Positions 20,076 to 28,947 of a stretch of 64,000 bases of DNA are shown here, in pieces. Each line of letters begins with the position of its first letter. Position 1 is the first letter of the stretch. Both the position numbers and the translations under genes were made by a program. Source of the DNA: Chloracidobacterium sp. (GTDB lineage Bacteria; Acidobacteriota; Blastocatellia; Pyrinomonadales; Pyrinomonadaceae); assembly GCA_016716365.1 (NCBI GenBank), contig JADJWM010000017.1:124001-188000 (forward strand), in the 5' to 3' direction. Under the pieces are notes generated by a model. The model was not told the origin of the DNA and did not search any database. It saw nothing but the letters and a program-made list of their open reading frames with translations.

Positions 20076-21146
20076 ATGTCAGTCTTAAGATCTTCATTTC
20101 TGATCGCGATCGTCCTATTGGTGACCATACCGTTTTCGGCACAGACGAGGATGAGCGGAACGGCCGTCAGGGCCCTGGACGGGCGAACGCTGGCCGTCGA
20201 AAGCGGCGGGCGAACGGTGACTGTCGAGATACAGTTCATCGAGGTCCCCGGCTCCGAACAGGCCCTCCATCAAACCGTCCGCGAACACCTTGCCAAACTT
20301 GCCGTCGGCCGGACGGTGGAAATGGTCCTCCGCGGATTTTCGAACGGCAGGTCGATCGGCCGGGTCTCGGTTGATGGGAAAGACATCGCGATCCAGATGC
20401 TTAGGGATGGGGCCGCATGGCATCTCGATCCCGAGAAAACGGGACAGGATGCCGCCGACGCCGGTGCCTGCGCATATCATCAGAACCAGGCACGGCTTGA
20501 AGGCCGTGGCGTCTGGGGCGTTGCGGGATTGAGATCGCCGTCGGAGCTTCAGACAGAAAGATCGAAGGAACTCAAGTCCGCCGAAAACCAGCTCGCCGTT
20601 AAGCCGGCGGCGTTCGAAAAGCCGATGCCGGCGGTAGAGAAAGAGACACTCCGCCGGAACGGGCCATGGTCGGACACGAATCCACACTTAAAAGACCCTG
20701 GAGCTTTGGTCCACGGCTACAACGCTGCGTCGAGGACCGGCTTTGTCGGCACGACGCTGATCGGCGTTAAGGAAAAAGAGGGTCAGGCTGCCGATCACAA
20801 GACGGCCGTTGATATCACTTACCTTTATACGCAGGAAGAACAAGGCCGGCGAACGGGACGTTTTACCGTGAGTGTGATATCCCACTCGGATGAATGGCGA
20901 TTCCTTAAACAGAACACCTTGGTCGTTCACGTCGACGATAAGAAATACGTTGTCGGCAAGCCCGGTCGGGAAACCGCTCGCGAGAATGGCAAACTGGTCG
21001 AACGCCTGACTTACGAGGTTGACCGGTCAACGATCGAAAAGGTCGTTTTCGGAGGGGAGGTCTATATAAAGATCGGCGACTATGCCTTCTACCCAACGGC
21101 CGGCATCCAGCTGATCCTTTTCAACATGCTCCAGGTTGCGGAATAG
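20076..21146 (+). CDS. Exported SNase-fold protein, copy 1
   Basis: A 356-residue exported protein starting at an ATG preceded by AAGGAG (20065-20070). A signal peptide (SFLIAIVLLVTIPFSAQ) is followed by a staphylococcal-nuclease-like OB fold (about 25-160: AVRALDGRTLAVESGGRTVTVEIQFIEVPGSEQ, FSNGRSIGRVSVDGKDIAIQMLRDGAAWH, EGRGVWGV). The calcium/catalytic Asp-x-Pro-Glu and the usual Tyr-Gly-Arg are altered (EVPGSEQ, NGRSIGR), so nuclease activity is doubtful. The C-terminal half has no family I recognise. A paralogue follows directly. Confidence 0.78.
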   Translation: MSVLRSSFLIAIVLLVTIPFSAQTRMSGTAVRALDGRTLAVESGGRTVTVEIQFIEVPGSEQALHQTVREHLAKLAVGRTVEMVLRGFSNGRSIGRVSVDGKDIAIQMLRDGAAWHLDPEKTGQDAADAGACAYHQNQARLEGRGVWGVAGLRSPSELQTERSKELKSAENQLAVKPAAFEKPMPAVEKETLRRNGPWSDTNPHLKDPGALVHGYNAASRTGFVGTTLIGVKEKEGQAADHKTAVDITYLYTQEEQGRRTGRFTVSVISHSDEWRFLKQNTLVVHVDDKKYVVGKPGRETARENGKLVERLTYEVDRSTIEKVVFGGEVYIKIGDYAFYPTAGIQLILFNMLQVAE

Positions 21147-21198
21147 AGGATTCGATCGCAGACCGACCCTGCAACGTGAACGCATTTTAGAACCAGCT

Positions 21199-22278
21199 AT
21201 GACCAGGATGCTGAAAATATGGGCCATTGCATTGGGCATGTTCCTGCTCGCAAATCCCCTTTTGGCACAAAGGTCGATGACAGGACGCGTGGTCGGCGTG
21301 CTGGACGGCAAGACGTTTGTCTTTGAGACGGCCGGCGGACGGCTGCACGGGTCGGTGCAGTACATCGATGTTCCGGAACCGGAACAACCGCTTAGCCGGC
21401 TGATCAGAGAACATTTGGAAAGGATGATCCTTAACAAAGAGGTCACTTTCTTTCCCAACGGATTCTCGCAGCGGGCCGTTGTCGGCAGCGTCCTTTTGGA
21501 CGGCCGCGACGTCGGACAGCAACTCATCCGCGACGGAGCCACCTGGCAATTACCGCCCGAGCGGTCTGGACAAACGGGGCAGGACGCTGCGATCTATCTG
21601 CTTCTTGAAGACCTTGCCCGTTCGGAGAAGAGAGGGATCTGGTCGATCGAGGGATTAACCCCTCCGTGGGAGTTCAGAAGCCGAAAGGACAGGTCGATGC
21701 CTGAACCTTTTTTCTTAAAGGCTTCTAACTTCAATGACGCAGGCGAACGAAAAAACTACGACTATTCGAATAAGAGCGAGGATATGTGGGTCGAGGTCGG
21801 CGGCGAAGCCCTCGCCCGCGATGGTCAGACAGGCCCCGTTTTCCGAGGCTACGACCCGGCACGAGAGATCCGAAACACGTCGACACAGAGCTTTGCCCAG
21901 TTTTTGAAGAGCGAACGTGACATTCTCGAGGCCGAGGTGCGTATGTTCCATTTTCAAGGAACCATCACACCGCGGAGTGCAAGCTCTGTTTTTGTCATCG
22001 GCATCCTGGCATCTTCGCCGGGACACCGATTTGCCGCTATGAACGACCTTACGATCGTCGCGGACGGCTTAACGGTCGAACTCGGGCCCGGCCAGAGGTT
22101 CTGGCGCGAAAGCAGGGATAACGTTCAGGAGTTGCTGCAGTATAAGGTCGGCCGGATCGACCTGAGCAGGCTCTTGCAGGCAAAGAAGGTATCGATAAAA
22201 CTAGGCAATTACACCGGCGACGCCGGCTCTTCTTTCAAGGCCGCCGTGCGGGAGCTGCTGAAATTGCCTTCGTCCTGA
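21199..22278 (+). CDS. Exported SNase-fold protein, copy 2
   Basis: A 359-residue paralogue of the preceding gene with the same layout: signal peptide (IWAIALGMFLLANPLLAQ), SNase-like domain (VVGVLDGKTFVFETAGG, YIDVPEPEQPLS, RAVVGSVLLDGRDVGQQLIRDGATWQL, KRGIWSIEGL) and an unassigned C-terminal half ending VSIKLGNYTGDAG. Here the Asp-Val-Pro-Glu motif is closer to the nuclease consensus, but the YGR Arg site reads QRAVVG. The start at 21199 is chosen for the signal peptide; 21208 is an alternative. Its 3' end overlaps the convergent rsmG by 70 bases. Confidence 0.75.
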   Translation: MTRMLKIWAIALGMFLLANPLLAQRSMTGRVVGVLDGKTFVFETAGGRLHGSVQYIDVPEPEQPLSRLIREHLERMILNKEVTFFPNGFSQRAVVGSVLLDGRDVGQQLIRDGATWQLPPERSGQTGQDAAIYLLLEDLARSEKRGIWSIEGLTPPWEFRSRKDRSMPEPFFLKASNFNDAGERKNYDYSNKSEDMWVEVGGEALARDGQTGPVFRGYDPAREIRNTSTQSFAQFLKSERDILEAEVRMFHFQGTITPRSASSVFVIGILASSPGHRFAAMNDLTIVADGLTVELGPGQRFWRESRDNVQELLQYKVGRIDLSRLLQAKKVSIKLGNYTGDAGSSFKAAVRELLKLPSS

Positions 22279-22886
22279 ACAGCTCTTGAAACGAACAAGA
22301 ATCGCTTTTCGGACAGCGGCATCAATTGACGCTCCGCCGCTACTCTGTTCCGGGTGAGCGCCTCTTCCAAATTATCGCCGCCGAAGAAATATAGGTCCTT
22401 GCCTTTCGCCCACTTGAGCAGGCGAGGAAGTTTCTGCGTGAACTTGTCCAGCGCCCGGCAAGCGACCGCATCAAATCCCGAAGGGATCGTTTCCTGAAAC
22501 TGTTTGCTCTCAACGGATGCTCGATCCGACAAACCCAATTCCTCAATCGCTTCCGAAAGGAAGCGTGATTTTTTTGCGCTTGCTTCGATGAGAACGGCGG
22601 AGAGGTCGCTCCGAAAGATCAGGCACGGGATCGAAGGAAGCCCGGCACCGGGGCCGACGTCGGCAAAACGCGCATCCAAAGGGAGCCGGCCGGCAAGTGT
22701 CAGGGATTCAAGGACATGTCGGACGGCAAACTCCTCAGCATCGAGAGAGGCAACGAGGTGCAGGATCGGATTGTGCTTCCGCACCAAGTCGAAATATTGA
22801 GCAAGCTTTTCGGCCTGTTGTTCTGTCAAGCTAATGCCGAAAAGGTCTTCATGTGCGCGAAGGGACGTGATGAAGGCGTTCCGCAT
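22209..22886 (-). CDS. rsmG: 16S rRNA (guanine527-N7)-methyltransferase
   Basis: Methylates G527 of 16S rRNA using SAM. The 225-residue protein has the RsmG pattern: LTEQQAEKLAQYFDLVRKHNPILHLVA, FAVRHVLESL, the SAM loop FADVGPGAGLPSIPCLI, VLIEASAKKSRFLSEAIEELGL and VACRALDKFTQKLPRLLKWAKG. The usual NLT of the N-terminal region reads ILHLVA. The C-terminus extends over the 3' end of the convergent SNase-like gene, which is unusual but needs no frameshift. Confidence 0.93.
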   Translation of the reverse strand: MRNAFITSLRAHEDLFGISLTEQQAEKLAQYFDLVRKHNPILHLVASLDAEEFAVRHVLESLTLAGRLPLDARFADVGPGAGLPSIPCLIFRSDLSAVLIEASAKKSRFLSEAIEELGLSDRASVESKQFQETIPSGFDAVACRALDKFTQKLPRLLKWAKGKDLYFFGGDNLEEALTRNRVAAERQLMPLSEKRFLFVSRAVQDEGNFSSSRTAALKEEPASPV

Positions 22887-22967
22887 TCAAGTAAAGTCTC
22901 AGATTATTGCGTATAGGGCACGATCGGGCGAAACGTACGGCCGATCATGAAGTTGAGGATACGGCAT

Positions 22968-23991
22968 TCAATTTGACGATCCCCTGGTCTTGAGACGTGC
23001 GAGGGCATCGCGAAGCTGGCTGGCATCAGGGGCGTCAGGCTCAAGCTTCAGATATGTCTCCAGATGCTCGGCGGCACGCTTGTCGTCGCCTTTTTCGCCA
23101 TAGACGAAGGCCAATGACTTGTGAGCATCCTTCATCTTCTTTCCGCCCAATTTGATCGCGGCCTCCAACTCGGGGATCGCCTCGTCGTATTTAGCAAGAT
23201 ATACAAGCGTTTGGCCGAGAAAATAGTGGGCAACGGCCGGATTCTGTCCGCCTTCGACGATCTTTCGCCAAAGCGGTTCGGCTTCGCTGAAACGTCGCAT
23301 GTGATAAAGCGCGATGCCAAGATTGATCTGCGGTACACGCGCATCAGGGGTTATTGCCAGGGCAGTGCGCAGGGATCTTTCGGCCTCTTCCAGCCGGCCC
23401 AATCGGATCAGCAAACTGCCGAGTTCGCCGTGCGCCAGAGCAAATTCAGGGTGCGTTGTCGTCGCGATCCTAAGCTGCTCGATCGCCGAGTTCAGGTCGT
23501 TCTTTTTTGCGAATTCGGCTGCTTTCTCGAAGGCTTCGACGGCTTCTTTCGGCGCGGCCGCCAACGCGACGTTCACGACGCCGGGTTTAGCCTCCTCCGA
23601 ACGTTTTCCTTCCAGCCGGATGTTCAAGTAAACATCCTGGCCGTTGATGACCCGGATCGATTGAGAGAACGGTTCGAAAAGATCTTCTTTGTCGATCAGG
23701 ACCGTGTATTCTCCGTTTGCAAGTCCCCTTATGACAAAGATGCCTTCGTCATTCGTCGACATGATGCGGTCACCTTTTGTATCGGTGACCAGTTTGACGC
23801 ATTCGTTTTCTGAGGCGGTGTCCATCAGGTCCGAAGACCGTTCCGGTGATCACAGCACGGCCGCCGAGCCTTTCGTCTCTGGACTCGAGCAGCGATGGGA
23901 TCGTTTGAGCTTCGGCCGAAGCCGAAAATGAGACCAGCACGCCCAACACCAATACTAAAAAGTATGATCTCTTAGCGGAAAAAAATGACAT
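22968..23991 (-). pseudogene. Exported CarboxypepD_reg-like/TPR protein, broken by a frameshift
   Basis: Two minus-strand frames read as one gene. The 5' frame, from the ATG at 23991 (GGAGG 8 bases upstream), encodes a signal peptide (FLVLVLGVLVSFSASAEAQ) and the opening of a regulatory-like beta domain (VITGTVFGPDG). The 3' frame (from about 23825) continues that fold (VTDTKGDRIMSTNDEGIFVIRGLANGEYTVLI) and then has TPR units (EQLRIATTTHPEFALAHGELGSLLIRLGRLEEAERSL and following). One extra base near 23815-23825 explains the switch. Mutation and sequencing error are both possible. Confidence 0.8.
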
Positions 23992-24211
23992 TGTGTTTCC
24001 CTCCATTCGATCGATCGCCTCGTGCGAAACGCAGGATCACCCCGGCGACACATTTAGTGTTTTCGGTCAAGATAGCACAATATGGCCGTCAATGGCAGAT
24101 TTTTTGCCTCGATCGAAACGAAATTGAGGTAGTTGAGGAGGGATGTCGGCGGCCTCCGTGAGTGCCGACTGTCAGCGGTCGGCCTGATCTGATCGTCGGA
24201 TCAAGAAAGGT

Positions 24212-24270
24212 TGGTGCGGACGAGAAGAATCGAACTTCCACTCCCTTGCGGGAACAGGCTTCTGAGTCCG
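24212..24270 (-). other. 3' fragment of tRNA-Leu(CAG): attachment-site end of the integrated element
   Basis: Read on the minus strand this holds a leucine-tRNA 3' half: the anticodon loop CTCAGAA, a long variable arm (TTCCC-GCAA-GGGAG), T-arm GGAAG-TTCGATT-CTTCT, acceptor strand CGTCCGC, A and CCA (24214-24212). Upstream of the anticodon loop there is no D-arm and no GCGGACG acceptor partner. This is the classical footprint of site-specific integration into a tRNA gene; the intact tRNA should be at the far end of the element, beyond the window. Confidence 0.85.
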
Positions 24271-24431
24271 ATATTTTGCCTCTTGACTATCAACAGGTTA
24301 CGGCTGTAAACTACTGATAACAAGAGGGTTAGCTGGACACTTCTGGACACTTAAGGCCCTCTTCACGACACCGGCGGACGGCTTTTCGGGTGGCTTTCTA
24401 CCCGAAAATCTACCCGAAAAGGAATTGGGTC

Positions 24432-25616
24432 ATGATAATTCCCGACAAGTACAAATCTCAGGGCTACTTCTCCCGCGTCACCAAAGAGCGAACGATCCGC
24501 AAGAACAAAGAATACCAATACAGGGCGATCTTTTCCATCTGGGACGGTCAGAAGTGGAATACCCAATCGAACACCAAAGGCCTGACGACGAAGGACCTCG
24601 CCGACGAGTGGCTAGAAGCGAAGGTGAAGGAGTTGACCGAGAAGGGGAAGGACATAATGCTCAACCCCGAGACGGTGAAGGGGTTCACCGAAGCCCATTA
24701 CAAACCTTTTCTGAGGGACCACAAGAAGATCCAGTACGAGCAGGAATTCCAGAAGCTGGATGTGATCTGCGAATTTTTCGAGGACAAGCTCATCGACGAG
24801 GTGACGAAGCTGGACGTGTTGGCGTTCAAGACCTGGGTTCTGAAAAGGCCCTACAAGCGCGGCAAAGGGGAGAAGAAGCGGTCCGACGCGTCCGCGAATC
24901 GCTACCTGTCACGTCTGCGCGGCTTGCTGAATTTCGCCGAAGAGGTCGGCAAACGGAGGAGCCACATCTCGTTCAAGAACATCATCGCCAAAGAGGATCC
25001 GAAACAGTCTTACATCTCATTCGATGAATTCATGCGAGTGCTGGACGCTTGCTACGAGGTCCCGAAGTGTAACCGATGGAAGCGGGATCGTTCGCACCTG
25101 CGCCTGACGCTCATCGGCGGCTACACGACAGGATTGCGGATCGATGAGCTGCGGCACGTCGTACGCGGGATGGTGAAAACCGACCATTCGAGGCGGATCG
25201 GCGTGATCAAGTTGGTGATGAAGGATTCCCGGAACAAGATCCACACCAAGACGGTAGACGTTTCAACCTGGCTCTACGACGAAATGGAAGCGGCCGGCGT
25301 TTTCGAACGCGCGGACGACGAAAAAGTGTTCGACACGACGAACTATTACAACCTGGTCAAAGATCTGTTCCGGCGAGCGGGGGTGAGCGACGACGTTACG
25401 TTCCACACGTTACGTGCGGCGAACGCGACGGAACGCGATACGGCGGGCCAGGATCGCGAATCGATCCACGCGGGGCTGGGCTGGGCGAAGGACAGCAACG
25501 TGCCCGAGAAGCACTACCTGCGGCATCAGGACCACCATGTTATCGAGAAGGGTTCCCCCTACAATGAAAGGCTGCAGAGGTTAAGGCAACATCACTCCGA
25601 AAGAACCCCAGAATGA
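24432..25616 (+). CDS. Tyrosine recombinase / integrase
   Basis: Catalyses integration and excision at the tRNA-Leu site. The 394-residue protein has an N-terminal Arm-type region, a core-binding domain (about 75-175, YKPFLRDHKKIQYEQEFQKLDVICEFFEDKLIDEV), and the catalytic domain with Arg in TTGLRIDELRHV, the HTLRAANATERDTAG box (His-x-x-Arg), LGWAKDSN with Trp at the second His position, and the nucleophile Tyr in PEKHYLRH. The ATG at 24432 is preferred; an in-frame GTG at 24390 would add 14 residues. It lies about 160 bases from the tRNA fragment. Confidence 0.92.
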   Translation: MIIPDKYKSQGYFSRVTKERTIRKNKEYQYRAIFSIWDGQKWNTQSNTKGLTTKDLADEWLEAKVKELTEKGKDIMLNPETVKGFTEAHYKPFLRDHKKIQYEQEFQKLDVICEFFEDKLIDEVTKLDVLAFKTWVLKRPYKRGKGEKKRSDASANRYLSRLRGLLNFAEEVGKRRSHISFKNIIAKEDPKQSYISFDEFMRVLDACYEVPKCNRWKRDRSHLRLTLIGGYTTGLRIDELRHVVRGMVKTDHSRRIGVIKLVMKDSRNKIHTKTVDVSTWLYDEMEAAGVFERADDEKVFDTTNYYNLVKDLFRRAGVSDDVTFHTLRAANATERDTAGQDRESIHAGLGWAKDSNVPEKHYLRHQDHHVIEKGSPYNERLQRLRQHHSERTPE

Positions 25617-25826
25617 TTACGGGTTATTGGGGTCGAACGGGCTAAAAAACGGATTCTGCTCAACTTGACAGCTGTGCGAACCCAAAAGCGGGCGAATTCG
25701 CAAGAGTTCCGCAAAACCTTCTCCGCCACCATCACCGGATACGGATTGACACATAGATCAATTGAGCGAAGAGGTCGGTCCCTTTTTGCGCGGGCGGCGG
25801 ACGCGTCGTGCCTCTATCGCGATGGA

Positions 25827-28400
25827 TCAAGGTGCCTTGCATTTTGCGATGAAGGCTACGATGTTGTCGAGGGCTTTCTGGGCCTTGTCGGTGTCGGGCG
25901 GGACGCGGTTTTCGGCGGGCACGCCGTCGTGGACCCAGTTTGAGGCTTCCGTCATTCCGGCATCGATCTCGGCGATCAGTTCGTCGGTGATCTCGAGGTA
26001 TTTAAGTTTCTTGGTCTGGATCTCCGGCGAATAACGTTCGATCACGCCCTTGAGCAGGCGTTCTTCCACTGCGCGTTCCCAAGTCTGTCGAAGCTTCATG
26101 AACCATCGTTCGACGGCGTATTGATATTCGTTGGGGTCCCCCTCTTTTTCGATCTTCCGCAATCGGACCAGTTGATCCTTGAGTACACCGACGCGGGCGT
26201 TTACCGACTTCGCCGTCCAGGGAAGATCGGGCATTACCTTTCCGGTCGCCGAACTCGTTCGCCAGATGTAATTCTCAGAAACCTGAACCGATTCACGCTT
26301 GGTGATGTGCAGCAAATGCACCAGCATCGCGATGTCGTGTGTGAAGACGATCACCTGCTTCGACTTGGCAAGCTCTGCAAGTCGCTCGGCTATAAGCTCG
26401 CGTCGTTCGTGGTCCTGAGACGAGCACGGGTCGTCGAAGATGAGGCCGCGGCATTGGGGGTTGAGTTGGGCCTCGGTGATGAAGTCGGCGATGGAGATGG
26501 CCCGCTGTTCGCCCTCGCTGAGAACCTTGCCGGCGGTCTCGTTGGCGATCTTCAGTTTGCGAAGGGTGGCACCGCGCTGGTTGCGCTGCGCCAGTTTGAT
26601 GAAATGCGGGGCGTCCAACCGCTTGCACTCCGAGGCGAACATGTCGACGTATTCCTGCGTGATGTGTTCGTCGTAAAGCTGCCCCTGGATCGTGGTGATC
26701 TTGGCAGTGCTCAGCTTGCCATGCAAACCCCGAGCCCTGGCCGTCCATTTCGCAGTCTCGACGAAGGCTTCCACTTTGTCGCGTATGTTGGCCAGGATCC
26801 TGCGATCGTTATGGAGATCGATCTCCGCTTCGAGCCTTGCGGTCTCTTCCGATGGGTTCGAGACGATCAGGGCCGCTTTTTCATCGTCGAGGTTCTTACC
26901 GCAATCGTCGAATTCCGCGACCTCGGCATCGAGCGATGCGGGAAGCTTCGCCGCAGCGATCCCGTCGATCGCCGCGAGGGCCACGGCGCGTGTTTCGGCG
27001 TACGTCTTTACAAGACCCATCCAACGTTCCGTCAGTTCCGGATCGAATTTGTTGACCGTTTTGAATACGTCGTATTCAATGTCAAACGTTAGCGGGGGCA
27101 ATTCATCGATCTTCTTGCGAATCTTCGCGAGTGCATCCTTCGCTTTGGCCAGCTCAGTTTCGGCTGTGCTCTTCAGCAGATTCCAGTAAGCATCGATCAG
27201 TATGGTCTCTTTGTCGCCGAGCGGCTGCAGACAGAAAAGGCAATTGTCCTGATCGATCGGGTATGTTTCACCGCGGCGGCCCGCAGCGATCGTCTTGGCA
27301 TATACCCGGCCCGCCTTGATGAATGCCCGCCACGAATCGGAACCGACCTCGGCGATCTGGTACCGATCAAGGCTCTCGACCCCTTCCGCTTTCGCGATCT
27401 CCTCGAACGTACTCACGGCCTCGATCGCCGCTCGCGCCTCTTCAAGCTTTTCCGCCCGCAGTGGTTCAAAGGCTGCCGTCACCGCATCGCAGAATTTGTC
27501 TAGTTGGTTGCGAGCCGCAATGATCGCTCTCACCTGCTCGGCCCTGTCTTTGGTTCTAAGTTCCGCAAGTCGCGTGGTCTTTTCAAGCAGTTCCGCCTCG
27601 TCCTTTTCGGTCATCGTCGCGAGCTTTTCGACCTCTTTTAAGTCGGTCTCGGCGCCGAGAGTCTCGATAAGGGAGCGGACAGGATTATCATTCTGAAACA
27701 GGTCGAGAAAACCGTGCGGGGCCGACTTATTGTGAATCTCGGCTTCGAGCCGGGCTTTGACCGCGCCGTGCGCGGCCATCAGCTTTTCGAAAAAATCGAA
27801 CCCGCTAGGCGTGAACGAAAGGCTGTTCTCCTTCTCGAGGTGTGCCGAAACGCTTTTCGTATCGAAGACGCAGTACTGCGAAAACTCCGACCGGTCCTTA
27901 TCCGTCGGGAAGACGAGGTCGTACGGATCTTCGGTCCGCTGGTAAGTGATATGGCACTCGGGCGGGCCGCCGTTTCCGTTGGAGCCGAATACGTCAGGCA
28001 AGATCACTTTGTCGCCTCGCGAAGGAAACGCATTGTTGAGCAGCCGCACGTATCCCGACTTGCCCGAACCGTTTTTGCCGTAAACGACGGTCAGGTTCGG
28101 GCCGACCTTTATGGTCTGTTCGAGGGCGAGGGCGTTGACGTTCGCGATGTTCTTGATCGCTACAAGCTTCAGAGTAACGTCGGGGTCCTCTTCGGCCGCG
28201 GCCGCGCCGTTGAACGCGATGGCGGGGCGGTCGGCGACGGGGGCGAGCCCCTCGTCTTGTTTGAAGTACTCGTACGCTTGGACGACCAGGGCGTCGTCCA
28301 CCGCGGCACCTTCAAGAATGCCGTCCCCAAGATACTGAAGCCAATACGGCTGGGCTTGCAACCATTCGATGATCTGATTTTTCAGTTTCTGGTTGGACAT
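25827..28400 (-). CDS. AAA_13-type ABC/SMC-like ATPase with zinc-hook CxxC (RloC/PrrC-like), candidate defence protein
   Basis: An 857-residue soluble protein. Residues 1-55 are a short helical N-domain. Walker A GKNGSGKS is at 108-115, a long coiled coil carries C387-L-F-C390 (zinc-hook-like), then signature LSEGEQR (627-633), Walker B GLIFDDP (652-658) and H-loop His688. This split-ATPase layout matches AAA_13 proteins such as RloC and PrrC, whose C-terminal HEPN parts cleave tRNA anticodon loops in phage defence. The C-terminal 130 residues (ERAVEERLLKGVIERYSPEI, MTEASNWVHDG) look HEPN-like, but the R-x4-6-H motif is not clear. The ATG at 28400 is chosen over a longer frame to 28544. Confidence 0.8.
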   Translation of the reverse strand: MSNQKLKNQIIEWLQAQPYWLQYLGDGILEGAAVDDALVVQAYEYFKQDEGLAPVADRPAIAFNGAAAAEEDPDVTLKLVAIKNIANVNALALEQTIKVGPNLTVVYGKNGSGKSGYVRLLNNAFPSRGDKVILPDVFGSNGNGGPPECHITYQRTEDPYDLVFPTDKDRSEFSQYCVFDTKSVSAHLEKENSLSFTPSGFDFFEKLMAAHGAVKARLEAEIHNKSAPHGFLDLFQNDNPVRSLIETLGAETDLKEVEKLATMTEKDEAELLEKTTRLAELRTKDRAEQVRAIIAARNQLDKFCDAVTAAFEPLRAEKLEEARAAIEAVSTFEEIAKAEGVESLDRYQIAEVGSDSWRAFIKAGRVYAKTIAAGRRGETYPIDQDNCLFCLQPLGDKETILIDAYWNLLKSTAETELAKAKDALAKIRKKIDELPPLTFDIEYDVFKTVNKFDPELTERWMGLVKTYAETRAVALAAIDGIAAAKLPASLDAEVAEFDDCGKNLDDEKAALIVSNPSEETARLEAEIDLHNDRRILANIRDKVEAFVETAKWTARARGLHGKLSTAKITTIQGQLYDEHITQEYVDMFASECKRLDAPHFIKLAQRNQRGATLRKLKIANETAGKVLSEGEQRAISIADFITEAQLNPQCRGLIFDDPCSSQDHERRELIAERLAELAKSKQVIVFTHDIAMLVHLLHITKRESVQVSENYIWRTSSATGKVMPDLPWTAKSVNARVGVLKDQLVRLRKIEKEGDPNEYQYAVERWFMKLRQTWERAVEERLLKGVIERYSPEIQTKKLKYLEITDELIAEIDAGMTEASNWVHDGVPAENRVPPDTDKAQKALDNIVAFIAKCKAP

Positions 28401-28947
28401 ATTTCGACTCGCGACCCAATTGCAAACGCACCGTGTGCCGGTGCAACACCTGTCACCTGCGAAACCCACATTCAATGGTCGGGGGTGATGACAAGCCGTC
28501 CGCGGGGGGGAGACCGGGATTGAGGACTGGTGATTCGGGCACACGTATTATACACGAACCGGCGACTGTGGGTATACGTTTGCAGTGGACTTCTTCAGCC
28601 GGGGAACGAGGGACTAGCTCGGCGTTGGCGTCTTTTTGGTTCTAGTTTTCGTTGGAATGATCAGCTACTAGTTATGAAATAGACGCCGTGGCCGTCGATC
28701 GCCAATTCAACTTCAACCTGCTGCGCGACGGGACGACACATTGTGCGTGGGCCTTAGCGGTCTCCCCAGGACGGCGCTCAGCGGATCGCGCGATAGAATC
28801 GCCGGGGGAAGGGTGAAGGGCGTGCGGTGGACATCATCACGGGTCTCTCCAGATCCGACAGCACATCGACTTCTTTCCCTCATCATCAAAGCGATCAACT
28901 ACCGCTCCTTCGATCGCAATTACTGGATGTAGAAACGTGCGAGCATC
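28401..28947. other. Non-coding interval between the zinc-hook ATPase and rtcR
   Basis: About 550 bases without a believable gene on either strand; short frames here lack ribosome sites and family resemblance. The promoter of the leftward ATPase gene is presumably at its left end. I see no repeat, terminator or tRNA. Confidence 0.5.

Noticed and set aside
24212..24300. Functional tRNA gene at the element boundary
   Set aside because: Only the 3' half from the anticodon loop onward is present; the D-arm and the 5' acceptor strand are missing.
26121..27092. Plus-strand frame of 323 codons opposite the zinc-hook ATPase
   Set aside because: The opposite strand carries intact ATPase motifs through the whole interval; this frame has no start signal or recognisable domain.
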